Position numbers and translations under genes: made by a program
DNA from: Tridacna crocea
Lineage: Eukaryota; Mollusca; Bivalvia; Cardiida; Cardiidae
Direction: 5' to 3'
Length of the DNA stretch: 64,000 nucleotides
NCBI GenBank assembly: GCA_943736015.1
Contig: OX031065.1
Span: 43,944,992 to 44,008,991 of the forward strand
Shown: positions 32,687 to 43,690 of the stretch, piece after piece
How positions within the stretch are numbered: position 1 is the stretch's first letter
Layout: the number at the start of each line of letters is the position of its first letter
The notes under the pieces: generated by a model
What the model was told of the DNA's origin: nothing
What the model saw: only the letters and a program-made list of their open reading frames with translations
Databases searched by the model: none

Positions 32687-33672
32687 TCATATGTACAATC
32701 TTGGTAGAGGTCCACTAGGAGATACTACATACCAAATATCAAAGCTCTGCACCTTCTAGTTTCAGAGAAGAAGATTTTTAAAGTTTTCTTTCTTTGTTCC
32801 TATGTTCCAAACTTGTGACCCATGGGGCGGGGCCAGTTTTGACCCCAGGGGCATCATATGAACAATCTTAGTAGAGATTCACTAGGAGATACTACATTTC
32901 AAATATCAAAGCTCTGCACCTTCTAGTTTCAGAGAAGAAGATTTTTAAAGTTTTCCTTCTTTCTTTATGTTTCAAACTTGTGACCCCCGAGGAGGGGCCA
33001 GTTTTGAACACTATTGGTAGAGGTCTACTAGGAGATGCTACAAGCCAAATATCAAAGCTCTGCCCCTTCTAGTTTCATAGAAAAAGAATTTTAAAGTTTT
33101 CCTTCTTTGTTCCTATGTTTCAAACTTGTGACCCCTGGGGAGGGGCCAGTTTTGACCCCAGGGGCATCATATGAATAGTTTTGGTAGAGGTCCACTAGGA
33201 GATGCTACATACCAAATACCAAAGCTCTGCACCTTCTGGTTTCAGAGACGAAGACTCTTAAGGTTTTCCGTCTTTGTTCCTATGTTTCAAACTTGTGACC
33301 CCCGGGGTGGGGCCAGTTTTGACCCTATGGGCATCATATGAAGAATCTTGGTAGAGGTCCACTAGGAGATGCTACACACCAAGTATCAAAGCTCTACTAG
33401 TTTCAGAGAAGAATATTTTCCAAGATTTTGCTATTTTTTTCCTTTTGGTTGCCATGGCAACCAGAGTTATGGCTGGAATTCAATCTCTTGAACAACTTTG
33501 GTAGAGTTTCACCCAAGAAATATCCCTGCCAAGTTTCATCAAGATTGGCCCCGTGGTCTGGGAGGAGAAGATGTTCAAAGAAATTGTGGATGACAGACGA
33601 CACATGACGGACGACAGACATTGGGCGATCACAAAAGCTCACCATAAGCACTTCATGCTCAGGTGAGCTAAT

Positions 33673-33766
33673 GATGACTTTTGTATTTGATAGGATAGAA
33701 AACATTGTGTGAAAAGGAGAAAATGCTGGTTACCAGCATTTTCTCCTCTTCCATCCATGTTTTAAA
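33673..33766. mobile_element. MITE family A, left part, between two minisatellite elements
   Basis: GATAGGATAGAAAACATTGTG through AATGCTGGTTACCAGCATT to CCATGTTTT; it continues after M12 at 35171. Confidence 0.75.
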
Positions 33767-35171
33767 CAAGAGGGCCAAGATGGCCCTGGATCACTCACCT
33801 GAATTTTTGAGATGACCATAGTCTATTTTTTTTTTTTGAGGTATTGAAACATTGGAACCAAATTTATAATTTTGCCAAGCAATTTTCAAAAGGTCACCTG
33901 TAAAAGTCATTTCGAAATCTGACCATCAGTTTCAAAAAGAAGAATTTTTAAGAATTCTTCATTTCTGTATAAGAGCAAGTAGCCCCCATCCACGAGAGCC
34001 ATGTTTCTTGATGGATCAAAATTTACGAAAAAGTTTTGAAAAGGGTCACCCAAGGAACATCTCTCTGAAATTATTTCAAAATCTGACCAGGGGTTTCAGA
34101 GAAAGAGAATTTTAAAGAATTTCATCATGTCCATATAGTGCAAGTAGCTCCCATTCACAAGAGCCATGTTTCTTGACGGATCAAAATTATATGTACAGCT
34201 TTTGGAAAGGGTCACCCAAGGAACATCTCTGTCAGATTATTTTAAAATCTGACCACAGGTTTCAGAGAAGAAGAACATTCAAAAATTTCTTCATTTCCAT
34301 AAAGTGCAAGTAGCCCCCATTCACCAGAGCCATGTTTCTTGGCCAATCAAAATTTTGCGAACAGTTTTAGAAAAGGGTCACCCTAGGAACATCTCTGTGA
34401 AATTATTTCAAAATCTGTCCAGCCATTTCAGAGAAGAAGAATTTTCAAGAATTTCTTGATTTCTGTATAGTGCAAGTAGCCCCCATTCACTAGAGCCATG
34501 TTTCTTGGCCAATCAAAATTTTGCGAACAATTTTTGAAAAGGGTCACCCAAGGAACATATCTGTGAAATAATTTCAAAATCTGACCAGCGGTTTCAGAGA
34601 AGAATTTTTAAGAATTCCTTCATTTTTGTATAGTGCAAGAAGCCCCCATTCACCAGAGCAACATTTTTTGACAAATCAAAATTTCACGAACAATTTTTGA
34701 AAAGGGTCACCCAAGGAACATATCTGTGAAATTATTTCAAAATCCGACCAGCGGTTTCAGAGGAGAAGATTTTTAAAGAATTCTTTCATTTCTGTATAGT
34801 GCAAGAAGCCCCCATTCACCAGAGCCACATTTTTTGACAAATCAAAATTTCACGAACAATTTTTGAAAAGGGTTACCCAAGGAACATATCTGTGAAATTA
34901 TTTCAAAATCCCATCAGCGGTTTCAGAGAAGATTTTTAAAGAATTTGCTAAAAAATTCCATTTCGTTGCCATGGCAACCAGAGTTTTTGATGGAATCAAA
35001 TTCTGTAAACAATTTTTAAAGAGGACCTCCCAAGGAACATTCCTGCCAAGTTTGGTCCAAATCCACCCAGCGGTTTAGGAGGAGTTGATGTTTAAAGAAT
35101 TGTTGACGACGCACGACGGACGACGGGTGATCCTAAAAGCTCCCCTTGAGCACGTGCTCAGGTGAGCTAAA
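33767..35171 (+). mobile_element. Helentron-like minisatellite element M12, GCTCACCTGAA family
   Basis: 5' CAAGAGGGCCAAGATGGCCC then ACTCACCTGAATTT; 3' CTCCCCTTGAGCACGTGCTCAGGTGAGCTAA. About six units of about 163 bp (GTGCAAGTAGCCCCCATTCACC). Carries GTTGCCATGGCAAC at 34965-34978. Confidence 0.85.
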
Positions 35172-35223
35172 AAACTTCTTCCTCGGGGTCATTACAGCTT
35201 GGAACTGTGTAGTAAAAGCTTAA
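35171..35223. mobile_element. MITE family A, right end (continuation of 33673)
   Basis: AAAACTTCTTCCTCGGGGTCATT..GTGTAGTAAAAGCTTAA, the expected right end after the M12 insertion in the AAAA of GTTTTCAAAAGG. Confidence 0.7.
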
Positions 35224-35436
35224 CTCTTTACTGAATGACCAATTTTTGTACTCCGCCAAACTGAAAGCCATTTCAGATAACAAGCTAAATGTAAGCTCAG
35301 ATTAATGATTTCTGTCTTTGATAAGGTAAAAAAAATGAGAAAATGCTGGTTGCCAGCATTTCCTCTTCTCCCATTATGTTTTCATGCCCCCTTTTTCAGG
35401 GTCATTAAAACCTGAGATTGCGCGGTAAAGAGCTAA
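35220..35436. mobile_element. MITE family A, diverged
   Basis: TTAACTCTTTACTGAATGACC to GCGGTAAAGAGCTAA, sharing its TTAA with the previous copy; centre AATGCTGGTTGCCAGCATT. Confidence 0.75.
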
Positions 35437-35462
35437 AATTTTAATGCCCTCCCATAAGTTGG

Positions 35463-35582
35463 TTTGCTGAGCAGCATTTTGTCTTTTCTCCGCAATGCTT
35501 TCTATCCAATCACACTCAAATCCTATCAATATAGACATATTTCATTTCTTGTCAGAAATACATTCAAACTGGACAAGTCTTA
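35463..35582. mobile_element. MITE family A, right-half fragment
   Basis: CAGCATTTTGTCTTTTCTCCGCAATGCTTTCTA to CTGGACAAGTC; stops at the TTAA of the next copy. Confidence 0.5.
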
Positions 35583-35807
35583 ACTCTTTACCAAATGACG
35601 TAATTTTGGTCTGCTGAAATTGAAAGAGCTTGCAGACAACAAATTTAGAGTGGCTATAAAGGTTTTATTGTTATCTGTGAGGGAAGAAAACACTGGAAAA
35701 CGGAGAAAATGCACATTATGAGCATTTTCTCCTTTTTTCCACAGTTTTTCAGACGCCTTCAAATTATCAGAGCCTTAAAAACAAGGGCTTATCTGGGAAA
35801 GGGCTAA
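35580..35807. mobile_element. MITE family A, diverged
   Basis: TTAACTCTTTACCAAATGACG to CTGGGAAAGGGCTAA; centre AATGCACATTATGAGCATT with mismatched inner arms. Confidence 0.75.
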
Positions 35808-35931
35808 AAGTTCAACCATTGCCTTCACTGCAGCATTTTGGGGTTTTGAATAAAACATACATTCAGTTATGAGAAAAAAAAAGATAATTTTTCTCAGAGT
35901 ATAACCAGTGCAAAAAATAAATTTTAGAAAG

Positions 35932-37195
35932 CAAGAGTACCATGATGGTCCTATATCGCTCACCTGTCAGTACTAAGCTGTAAAATTGAAATTGTGACCC
36001 CTGGGGCTGGGCCAGTTTTGACCCCAGGGGCATCCTAAGAAACAACTTGGTAGAAGTCCACTAGGAGATGCTACTTACAAAATATCAAAGCTCTATACCT
36101 TCTAGTTTCAGAGAAATAGAATTTCAAAGTTTCCTTTTTTCTTCCCATGTTTCAAACTTGTGACCCCTGGGGCAGGACAAGTTTTGATCCCAGGGGCATT
36201 GTAAAACTTTGTAGAACTCCACTAAGAGATGCTACATACCAAATATCAAAGCTCTACGCCTTCTAAGTTCAGAGAAGAAAAATTTTAAACTTTTCCTTCT
36301 TTGTTCCTATGTTTTAAACTTGTGACCCCCGGGGCTGAGCCAGTTTTGACCCCAGGGGCATCATATGAACAATCTTGGTAGAGGTCCACTAGGAGATGCT
36401 ACATACCAAATATCAAAGCTATGCACCATCTAGTTTCAGAGAAGAAGAATTTTAAAATTTTCCTTCTTTGTTCCTTTGTTTCAAACTTGTGACCCCAAGG
36501 ACGGGGCCAGTTTTGACCCCAGGGGCATCAAATGAACAATCTTGGTAGAGGTTTACAAGGAGATGCTACTTACCAAATATCAAAGCTCTGCCCCTTCTAG
36601 TTTCAGAGAAGAAGAATTTTAAAGTTTTCCTTCTGTGTTCCTATGTTTCAAACTTGTGACCCCCGGGACAGAGCCAGTTTTGATCCCAGGGACACCATAT
36701 GAACAATCTTGGTAGAGGTCCACTAAGAGATGCTACATACCAAATATCAAAGCTCTGCACCTTCTAGTTTCAGAGAAGAATTTTAAAGTTTTCCTTCTTT
36801 ATTCCTATGTTTCAAACTAGTGATCCCTGGGTGGGGCCAGTTTTGACCCCAGGGGCACCATATGAAAAATCTTAATAGAGGTCCACTAGGAGATGCTACG
36901 TATAAAATTTCAAAGCTCTATGCCTCCTAGTTTCAGAGAAGAAGTTTTTTAAAGATTTTGCTATTTTTTTCTTTTTGGTTGCCATGGCAACCAGGGTTAC
37001 GGCTGGAATTCAATCTCTTGAACAAATTTAGTAGAGCTTCACCCAAGGAACATCCCTGACAAGTATCATCAAGATTGGCCCAGTGGTTTAGGAGGAGAAG
37101 ATGTTTAAAGAAATTGTGGACGACGCACGACGGACGACTGACATTGGGGGATCACAAAAGCTCACCATGAGCACTTCGTGCTCAGGTGAGCTAAA
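35932..37195 (+). mobile_element. Helentron-like minisatellite element M13, GCTCACCTG family
   Basis: 5' CAAGAGTACCATGATGGTCC and CGCTCACCTGTC; 3' CTCACCATGAGCACTTCGTGCTCAGGTGAGCTAA. About six units of about 167 bp of the M10 type. Carries GTTGCCATGGCAAC at 36978-36991. Confidence 0.87.
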
Positions 37196-37419
37196 AATAG
37201 GAGTTTGGAATAGTTATTGAACTTCATGTAGTTTAAACTCAAGAAAAGACATGATTCAATCACTTGCTCCAATAATAAGCATTATGTTAAATTGTACTGC
37301 CTTGATGTGATGAGATACATGGTTTTATAATGCTTACTTACCCCGACTTGAAGTTCCTAAACATACGACACTTAACAGTTTAATCAGACAAATATTAGAC
37401 TCCTTTCCAAATAAACTCA

Positions 37420-38530
37420 CCTAGAGCTATCACTAAACGTGATCATACCCCCCAACAGCTCCTTGTCACAAAACAGATTAATGTCACAGGAATGCAAAAT
37501 AAGTGACTGGAGAGTCAATTATACCAGAGCTATCACTGAGGGTGATGAATATCCTGCAATGGCTTCTTGCCAAAGAATTACTCTTTGTTAAAGACTGAAG
37601 ACTTGGAGAGAATAAAACTTACTCATCAAAGGGCCATAACTCCATGAAACCTAAATAAACCATAACCAAAATAGGATATGCACATCTCTGCTTGATACTG
37701 AGTCTATTTGTGTAGTTTGAATCAAATCTGCCCAATAGTTGATGAGAAAAAGAGCGGACAAGAAATTTCATGAAAGGGCCATAACTCAGTGAAAAATCAA
37801 TGAACTATAACCAACATTTCATATGCTTATCTCTGCTTGATACTGAGTCTACCTGTGAAGTTTGAATAAAATTCGTCCAATAGTTTTTGAGAAATAGAGA
37901 GGACAAAAAGCTACAGACCGACCGACCGACCGACAGACAGACGGACGGACGGACGGACAGCTGTGTTAAAAGTATTCTATCAAAAGTATAATTTATTTTC
38001 AATTCAGCAAGGGCACCATCATAAAGAGAACGACAAAAAAGGGCTTAGCTCTTGGAAATTTTACTTAATTAACTAAGAACAATTTATGATATGCACATCT
38101 TTGCTGAGTGCAAAGTCTATCCATGAAGTTTGAAAGAAATTTGTCCAGAATCATCAAAGGGCCATAACTCCATGAAACCTACATAAACCATAACCAAAAT
38201 AGGATATGCACATCTCTGCTTGATACTGAGTCTATTTGTGTAGTTTGAACCAAATGTGTCCAATAGTTGATGAGAAAAAGAGCGGACAAGAAATTTCATG
38301 AAAGGGCCATAACTCAGTGAAAAAATCAAAATGAACCATAACCAACATTTCATATGCACATCTCTGCTTGATACTGAGTTTACCTGTGAACTACGAATAA
38401 AATTCGCCCCGTAGTTTATGAGAAATAGAGCGGACAAAAAGCTACAGACCGATGGACGGACGGATGGACCGACGGACCGACCGACAAGCTGACTCCTATA
38501 CCCCCCAAACAGAGTTTTGGGGGGTATAAA
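37420..38530 (+). mobile_element. Helentron-like minisatellite element M14, ATACCCCCC family
   Basis: 5' CTAGAGCTATCACTAAACGTGAT hairpin then CATACCCCCC; 3' CTATACCCCCCAAACAGAGT and TTTGGGGGGTATAA stem-loop. A second 5'-like start (CCAGAGCTATCACTGAGGGTGAT) is at 37524, and an inner (GACC)n/(GACG)n stretch at 37916-37962 marks a partial 3' end, so two elements are probably merged. Units of about 140 bp (AAAGGGCCATAACTCAGTG). Confidence 0.78.
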
Positions 38531-38682
38531 AATGTTGGGGCAGAAAACATCATGGGTACAAGAGAACATGTTTGTCACCACCCTTGTCAAAATAAAATAT
38601 TTCAGTGAATAATTACCCAATGTATTTATAAATATTAAGATAACTTCCACCTAGAAACAATCAAATACATAGTATGACACAT

Positions 38683-38725
38683 TGAACCCTTTAACAAACA
38701 TATCTCATGTTTTACAACTTTGAAA
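38683..38725. mobile_element. MITE family A, left end (split by M15)
   Basis: GAACCCTTTAACAAACATAT..TTTACAACTTTGAAA; it continues at 40444 with AAAAGGCTTTTGAAACTATTC. Confidence 0.55.
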
Positions 38726-40443
38726 CAAGAGGGCCAAGATGGCCCTGGATCGCTCACCTGAATTTTTGAGATGACTATAGCCTATTTCTTTTTTGAGGTA
38801 TTAAACATTGGAACCATATTTATATAGTTCCAATTTGTTTTGCTCAGCAATTTTCAAAAGGTCATCTGTAAAATTCATTTCGAAATCTGACCATCAGTTT
38901 CAAAAAGAAGAATTTTTAAGAATTCTTCATTTCTGTATAAGAGCAAGTATCCCCCATCCACTAGAATCATGTTTCTTGACGGATCATAATTTACGAACAA
39001 GTTTTCAAAAGGGTCACCCAAGGAACATTTCGGAATTTTTTTTTTAAAACCTGACCAGGGGTTTCAGAGAAAGAGAATTTTCAAGAATTTCATCATGTCC
39101 ATATAGTGCAAGTAGCTCCCATTCACAAGAGCAAGGATCACCCAAGGAACATCCCTGTCAAATTATTTTAAAATCCGACTAGGGGTTTCAGAGAAGAAGA
39201 ATTTTCAAGAATTTCTTCATTTCCTTATAGTGCAAGTAGCCCCCATTCACCAGAGCTATGTTTCTTGACGGATCAAAATTTTGTGAACAATTTTTGAAAA
39301 GGGTCACCCAAGGATCATCTCTGTGAAATCATTTCAAAATCTGTCCAGCCGTTTCAGAGAAGAAGAATTTTTAAAAATTTCTTCATTTCCCTATAGTGCA
39401 AGTAGCCTCCATTCACCAGAGCCATGTTTCTTGACCAATCAAACTTTCGCAAAAACTGTTTGAAAAGGTTCACCCAAGGAACATCCCTGAAAAATTAATT
39501 CAAAATCTGACCATCGGTTTCAGAGAAGAAAAATTTTTAAGTATTTCCTCATTTCCCTTTAGTGCAAGTAGCCCCCATTCACCAGAGCCACAATTTTTGA
39601 TGGATCAAAATTTCATGAACACTTTTTGAAAAGGGTCACCCAAGGAACATATCTGTGAAATAATTTCAAAATCCGACCAGCGGTTTCAGAGGAGAAGATT
39701 TTTAAAGAATTCCTTGATTTCTGTATAGTGCAAGTAGCCCCCATTCACCAGAGCCACAATTTTTGACAGATCAAAATTTCACGAACAATTTTGAAAAGGG
39801 TCACCCAAGGAACATATCTGTGAAATAATTTCAAAATCCGACCAGCGGTTTCAGAGGAGAAGATTTTTAAAGAATTCCTTCATTTCTGTATAGCGCAAGA
39901 AGCCCCCATTCACCAGAGCCATAATTTTTGACGGATCAAAATTTTACAAACAATTTTTGAAAAGGGTCACCCAAGGAACATATCTGTGAAATAATTTCAA
40001 AATCCGACCAGCGGTTTCAGAGGAGAAGATTTTTAAAGAATTCCTTCATTTCTGTATGGCGCAAGAAGCCCCCATTCACCAGAGCCATAATTTTTGACGG
40101 ATCAAAATTTTACAAACAATCTTTGAAAAGGGTCACCCAAGGAACATATCTGTGAAATAATTTCAAAATCCGACCATCGGTTTCAGAGGAGAAGATTTTT
40201 AAAGAATTTGCTAAAAAATTCTATTTGGTTGCCATGGCAACCAGAGTTTTTGACGGAATCAAATTCTGCGAACAGTTTTTAAAGAGGACCTCCCAAGGAT
40301 CATTCCTGCCAAGTTTGGTCCGAATTGGCCCAGCGGTTTAGGAGGAGTTGATGTTTAAAGAATTGTTGACGACGCACGACGCACGACGGACAGCCAGTGA
40401 CCCTAAAAGCTCCCCTTGAGCACGTTGTGCTCAGGTGAGCTAA
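38726..40443 (+). mobile_element. Helentron-like minisatellite element M15, GCTCACCTGAA family
   Basis: Same family as M12: 5' CAAGAGGGCCAAGATGGCCC and CGCTCACCTGAA; 3' CTCCCCTTGAGCACGTTGTGCTCAGGTGAGCTAA. About nine units of about 160 bp; the last few are nearly identical. Carries GTTGCCATGGCAAC at 40228-40241. Confidence 0.87.
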
Positions 40444-40577
40444 AAAAGGCTTTTGAAACTATTCATGGGGTAAAAAAATGCTTGTAATCAGTGATTTCTT
40501 CTTTCTACAATGTTTCCTAACGTTTCAAATAATCTCATCATTTGAACCATACTTTAGATGTCCACTGCAACTTGCTT
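40444..40577. mobile_element. MITE family A, decayed remainder
   Basis: AGGCTTTTGAAACTATTCATGGGG..AATGCTTGTAATCAGTGATTTCTTC..TACAATGTTTCCTAACG; right side of the copy split by M15. Confidence 0.5.
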
Positions 40578-40806
40578 TTAACTCTTTACCAAACGACAAA
40601 ATTGTAAACCACTCCAAAATGAAAGCATTTGCAGACGACAACATAAGTATGGCTCAAAAATTGAAATTTGTCTTGGAAAGGGTAGAAAACATAGTGGGAA
40701 AAGGAGAAAATGCTGGTTACCAGCATTTTCTCCTTTTCCTACTATGTTTTCAATAGGCTTCTTTCTCAGGGTCGTTAAAAGACCGGATTGTGTGGTAAAA
40801 AGTTAA
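40578..40806. mobile_element. MITE family A
   Basis: TTAACTCTTTACCAAACGAC to GTGTGGTAAAAAGTTAA; perfect centre AATGCTGGTTACCAGCATT, and outer arms AACATAGTGGG / CCTACTATGTT still pair. Confidence 0.88.
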
Positions 40807-40990
40807 TACAGGAAAGTCTAAACTTTTGTTATGACATAATTAACTGTTTGCTTAAAACAATTTCTGAGCATGTCACAACATATTCAGTTTTCACGGCTGC
40901 AGAGTCATCAAAGTGCAGTACTGCATTTCTGAGGAGGAATGTAGGTTTCTCTAACATTTGAAAAGTACTGGAAAGTTTGGAAAAGGAAAA

Positions 40991-41866
40991 CAAGAGCGGC
41001 AAATTGTCGCAAGATACGCCCATCTTACCCCAAGTTGTAAAGCTGGGGCATGCACCGGACAAAATTCAAGTATGAAAAATGACAAAGGCACTAACTAAAA
41101 AATTAAACGAGCAAAAGTTATGATTCCTGTGCACCGCACTCCCCCTTGATGAGATCTATCCACCCGTGAAATTTCATAACCCTAGCTCGTATAGTTTTGG
41201 AGATATGCTTCGGACAAAATTCAAGTATGAAAAACGACAAAGGGCAATAACTCAAAAATTAAGCAAGCAAGAGTTATGATTCCTGTGCAATGCACTCCCC
41301 CTTGATGAGATCTATCCACCCATGAAATTTCATAATCCTAGCTAGTATAATTTTGGAGATATCCTCCGGACAAAATTCAAATATTAAAAAAAACAAAGGG
41401 CAATAACTCAAAAATTTAAGTGAGCAGGAGTTATGATTCCTGTGCATTGCACTCCCTCTTGGTGAGATCTATCCACCCATGAAATTTCATAACCCTGGCT
41501 AGTATACTTTTGGAGATATGCTCCGGACAAAATTCAAGTATGAAAAACAACAAAGGGCAATAACTCAAAAATTAAGCTGGCAAGAGTTATGATTCCTGCG
41601 CACTGCACTCCCCCTCGATGAGATCTATCCACCCATGAAATTTCATAACCCTAGCTAGTATAGTTTTGGAGATATGCTCCGGACAAAATTCAAGTATGAA
41701 AAACAACAAAGGGCAATAACTCAAAAATTAAGCTGGCAAGAGTTCTGATTCCTGCGCACTGCACTCCCCCTCGATGAGATCTATCCACCCATGAAATTTC
41801 ATAACCCTAGCTAAAATAGTTTTGGAGATATGCTGCGGACAAAGAACTGGACGCCGCCCGCCCGTC
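40991..41866 (+). mobile_element. Helentron-like minisatellite element M16, ATACGCCC family, 3' end missing
   Basis: 5' CAAGAGCGGCAAATTGTCGC and AAGATACGCCCATC; about five 156-bp units. It stops at GACGCCGCCCGCCCGTC and joins family A MITE sequence without the terminal stem-loop. Confidence 0.8.
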
Positions 41867-42033
41867 AAAATAAAAGTGACTGAAAATTTGAAATTTGTTT
41901 TGTGAAGAGTAGAAAACATTGTGGGAAAAGGAAAAAATGCTGGTGGTCAGTATTTTCTCTTTTTCCCACAATGTTTTCCAAAGGCTTCTTTCTTGGGGTC
42001 GTCCATATTGGAGATCGTGTGGTAATGGGTTAA
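41867..42033. mobile_element. MITE family A, right part
   Basis: AAAATAAAAGTGACTGAAAATTTG to GTGTGGTAATGGGTTAA; centre AATGCTGGTGGTCAGTATT. The left part was lost at the M16 junction. Confidence 0.75.
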
Positions 42034-42154
42034 GCACAGGAAATCCTCTGTTTGAATTTACTAGTGATTAATACACCTGTATTTGGCAACTGTCCCTATA
42101 TACTCATTGCTGCAGGTCATCAGGATATAACCCAAGTTCCCTATCCCAAAACCC

Positions 42155-42345
42155 TTCACCAGCTGCCAAAAATTTAGACTTCTTCAGATTTGATAAAATA
42201 CCAAATAACAAATTCAGTGATCCTAAATATAATCATGTATGCCTTTATAAGGGTTGAAAACACTGTGGAAAGAGAAGTAAATGCTGGTTAGCAGCATGTT
42301 TTCCTTCACCTACAATATTTTCAACAACTTTCATCACCATGACCA
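42155..42345. mobile_element. MITE family A, decayed
   Basis: ACCCTTCACCAGCTGCCAAAAATTTAGAC to ATTTTCAACAACTTTCATCACC; centre AATGCTGGTTAGCAGCATG. Confidence 0.55.
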
Positions 42346-42570
42346 TTAACCCTTTACTCCATAGATACTCATTTCTACGCATTGCCTGTATGAGCCTTTG
42401 GAAAACATTGTGGCAAAAGGTGAAATTGCTCGTGACGAGCAATTTCACCTTTTGTCATAATGTTTTCTATGCTATCAAAAGGTGTCATGTTCAAATAAAA
42501 AGTTTCATCCTTGCTGTTATTAAGGATCAATTAGAGATACCATAGAAATGCCTTATGGGTAAAGGGTTAA
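42346..42570. mobile_element. MITE family B
   Basis: TTAACCCTTTACTCCATAG to TTATGGGTAAAGGGTTAA; centre AAATTGCTCGTGACGAGCAATTT. Confidence 0.88.
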
Positions 42571-43160
42571 AACACGATTTGCGCAGTGATGGGATAAACT
42601 TTCTAACTGCAAGTTAGCAATACCAAATGGCCTCTTTCCAAACTCCAAGGAAGACTTTATAATAATACATATGCAAGGAGAATTTAATGTTATTAACTAG
42701 CATGTTCTCCTTTTCCATATCTTTCAGACTCTCAAAGACAAAATCTTTCATCTGGGCACCTTTTTAAATTGTTTTCAAAGTTAAATGATATCAATATCCA
42801 TCATTCTAAAGTATTTCGTCACACAAAATTAGACTGTATAGAGCTCATCATCTGATCTGGCTTATTGATGTTCTGCACCACATTCAACTTCGTTTCAGTT
42901 ATGTCAATACTTTACCCAACTAGAAAATGGCCATTCCAATTCAAATTGACAAACTTGGGGAAATCACTGCTTCAGAAATTCATGTTTTGAGTGCAATTCA
43001 TAGAGAAAATTGAATAACACTTTGTCTATTATCCAGTCATAGCAGAGCAATATCTCACTTATTCATGCATGTTTCTTGGGTTTCCCTAGCTCTAGGCTAA
43101 CCAGTCTAGCTCTAGGCTACCGCCATGAATTCTTAGTCAATGACACTTTCACAACACTGA
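42571..43160. other. No clear feature (possible decayed MITE at about 42640-42740)
   Basis: GGAGAATTTAATGTTATTAACTAGCATGTTCTCC suggests an old family A centre. Nothing else recognised. Confidence 0.35.
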
Positions 43161-43161
43161 G

Positions 43162-43364
43162 GGCCGATATTCACCAGCCATTCTTGAGAATGTTCTTTTT
43201 CGTGTTCTCCTAAATTGTCTAAAATTATCAGTAACACAACTTATAACTGGCTAAACCCTTCCTTTCAGCCAATCAGAAGTTGTGTTACTTACAAATTCAT
43301 AAAATCTTATAGAATATGACTTAAAATTTTCTTAAGAATAGTAAGTCAATATGGACCCTTGTTT
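43162..43364. mobile_element. MITE family I, copy 1
   Basis: Inverted ends GGGCCGATATTCACCAGCC.TTCTTGAGAA and TTCTTAAGAATAGTAAGTCAATATGGACCC. The inner inverted pair is CACAACTTATAACTGGCT / AGCCAATCAGAAGTTGTG. Confidence 0.65.
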
Positions 43365-43451
43365 TGGATTAAAACTGCCTGACACTTTGTAAGCACATCT
43401 TTGAGACACAGAAAGTGCATAACAAAAAATAGCATAAGATTTTAAACACCA

Positions 43452-43577
43452 GGGCCCATATTCACCAACCATTCTTAAGAACATTCTTGGTCTTATTCTC
43501 ATTGTCGGTAAAGGAGAAAATACTTTCAGTAGACTTCTCAGGATTGTTAAAAGTCAGGATTGTGTGGTAAAGAGTTC
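43452..43577. mobile_element. MITE family I end fused to MITE family A right half
   Basis: GGGCCCATATTCACCAACCATTCTTAAGAA up to about 43500, then GGTAAAGGAGAAAATACTTTCAG..GTGTGGTAAAGAGTT of family A. Confidence 0.5.
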
Positions 43578-43690
43578 AGTTATGTACCGTTACATTGAGG
43601 GAACTTTATTGTAGGTCCATCAATAAATGATAAATTCACCATACTTTTTATAGCTATTCTACCTTGAAAACAAATTTATATCAAACACAA

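Larger units (their letters stand above)
28975..33671 (+). mobile_element. Helentron-like minisatellite element M10, CTCAGGTGAGC family, 5' truncated
   Basis: About ten units of about 165 bp (GACCCC.GGGGCATCATATGAACAATCTTGGTAGAGG), split by the hAT element at 29656. It ends with GTTGCCATGGCAAC (33448-33461), GACGGACGACAGAC and stem-loop CTCACCATAAGCACTTCATGCTCAGGTGAGCTAA. The start is abrupt with no 5' hairpin. The flank on the right is family A MITE DNA. Confidence 0.75.

Noticed and set aside
40829-40990. Minus-strand exon candidate (YFSNVRETYIPPQKC)
   Set aside because: Weak donor, no family match, and the longer frame simply runs into a minisatellite element.
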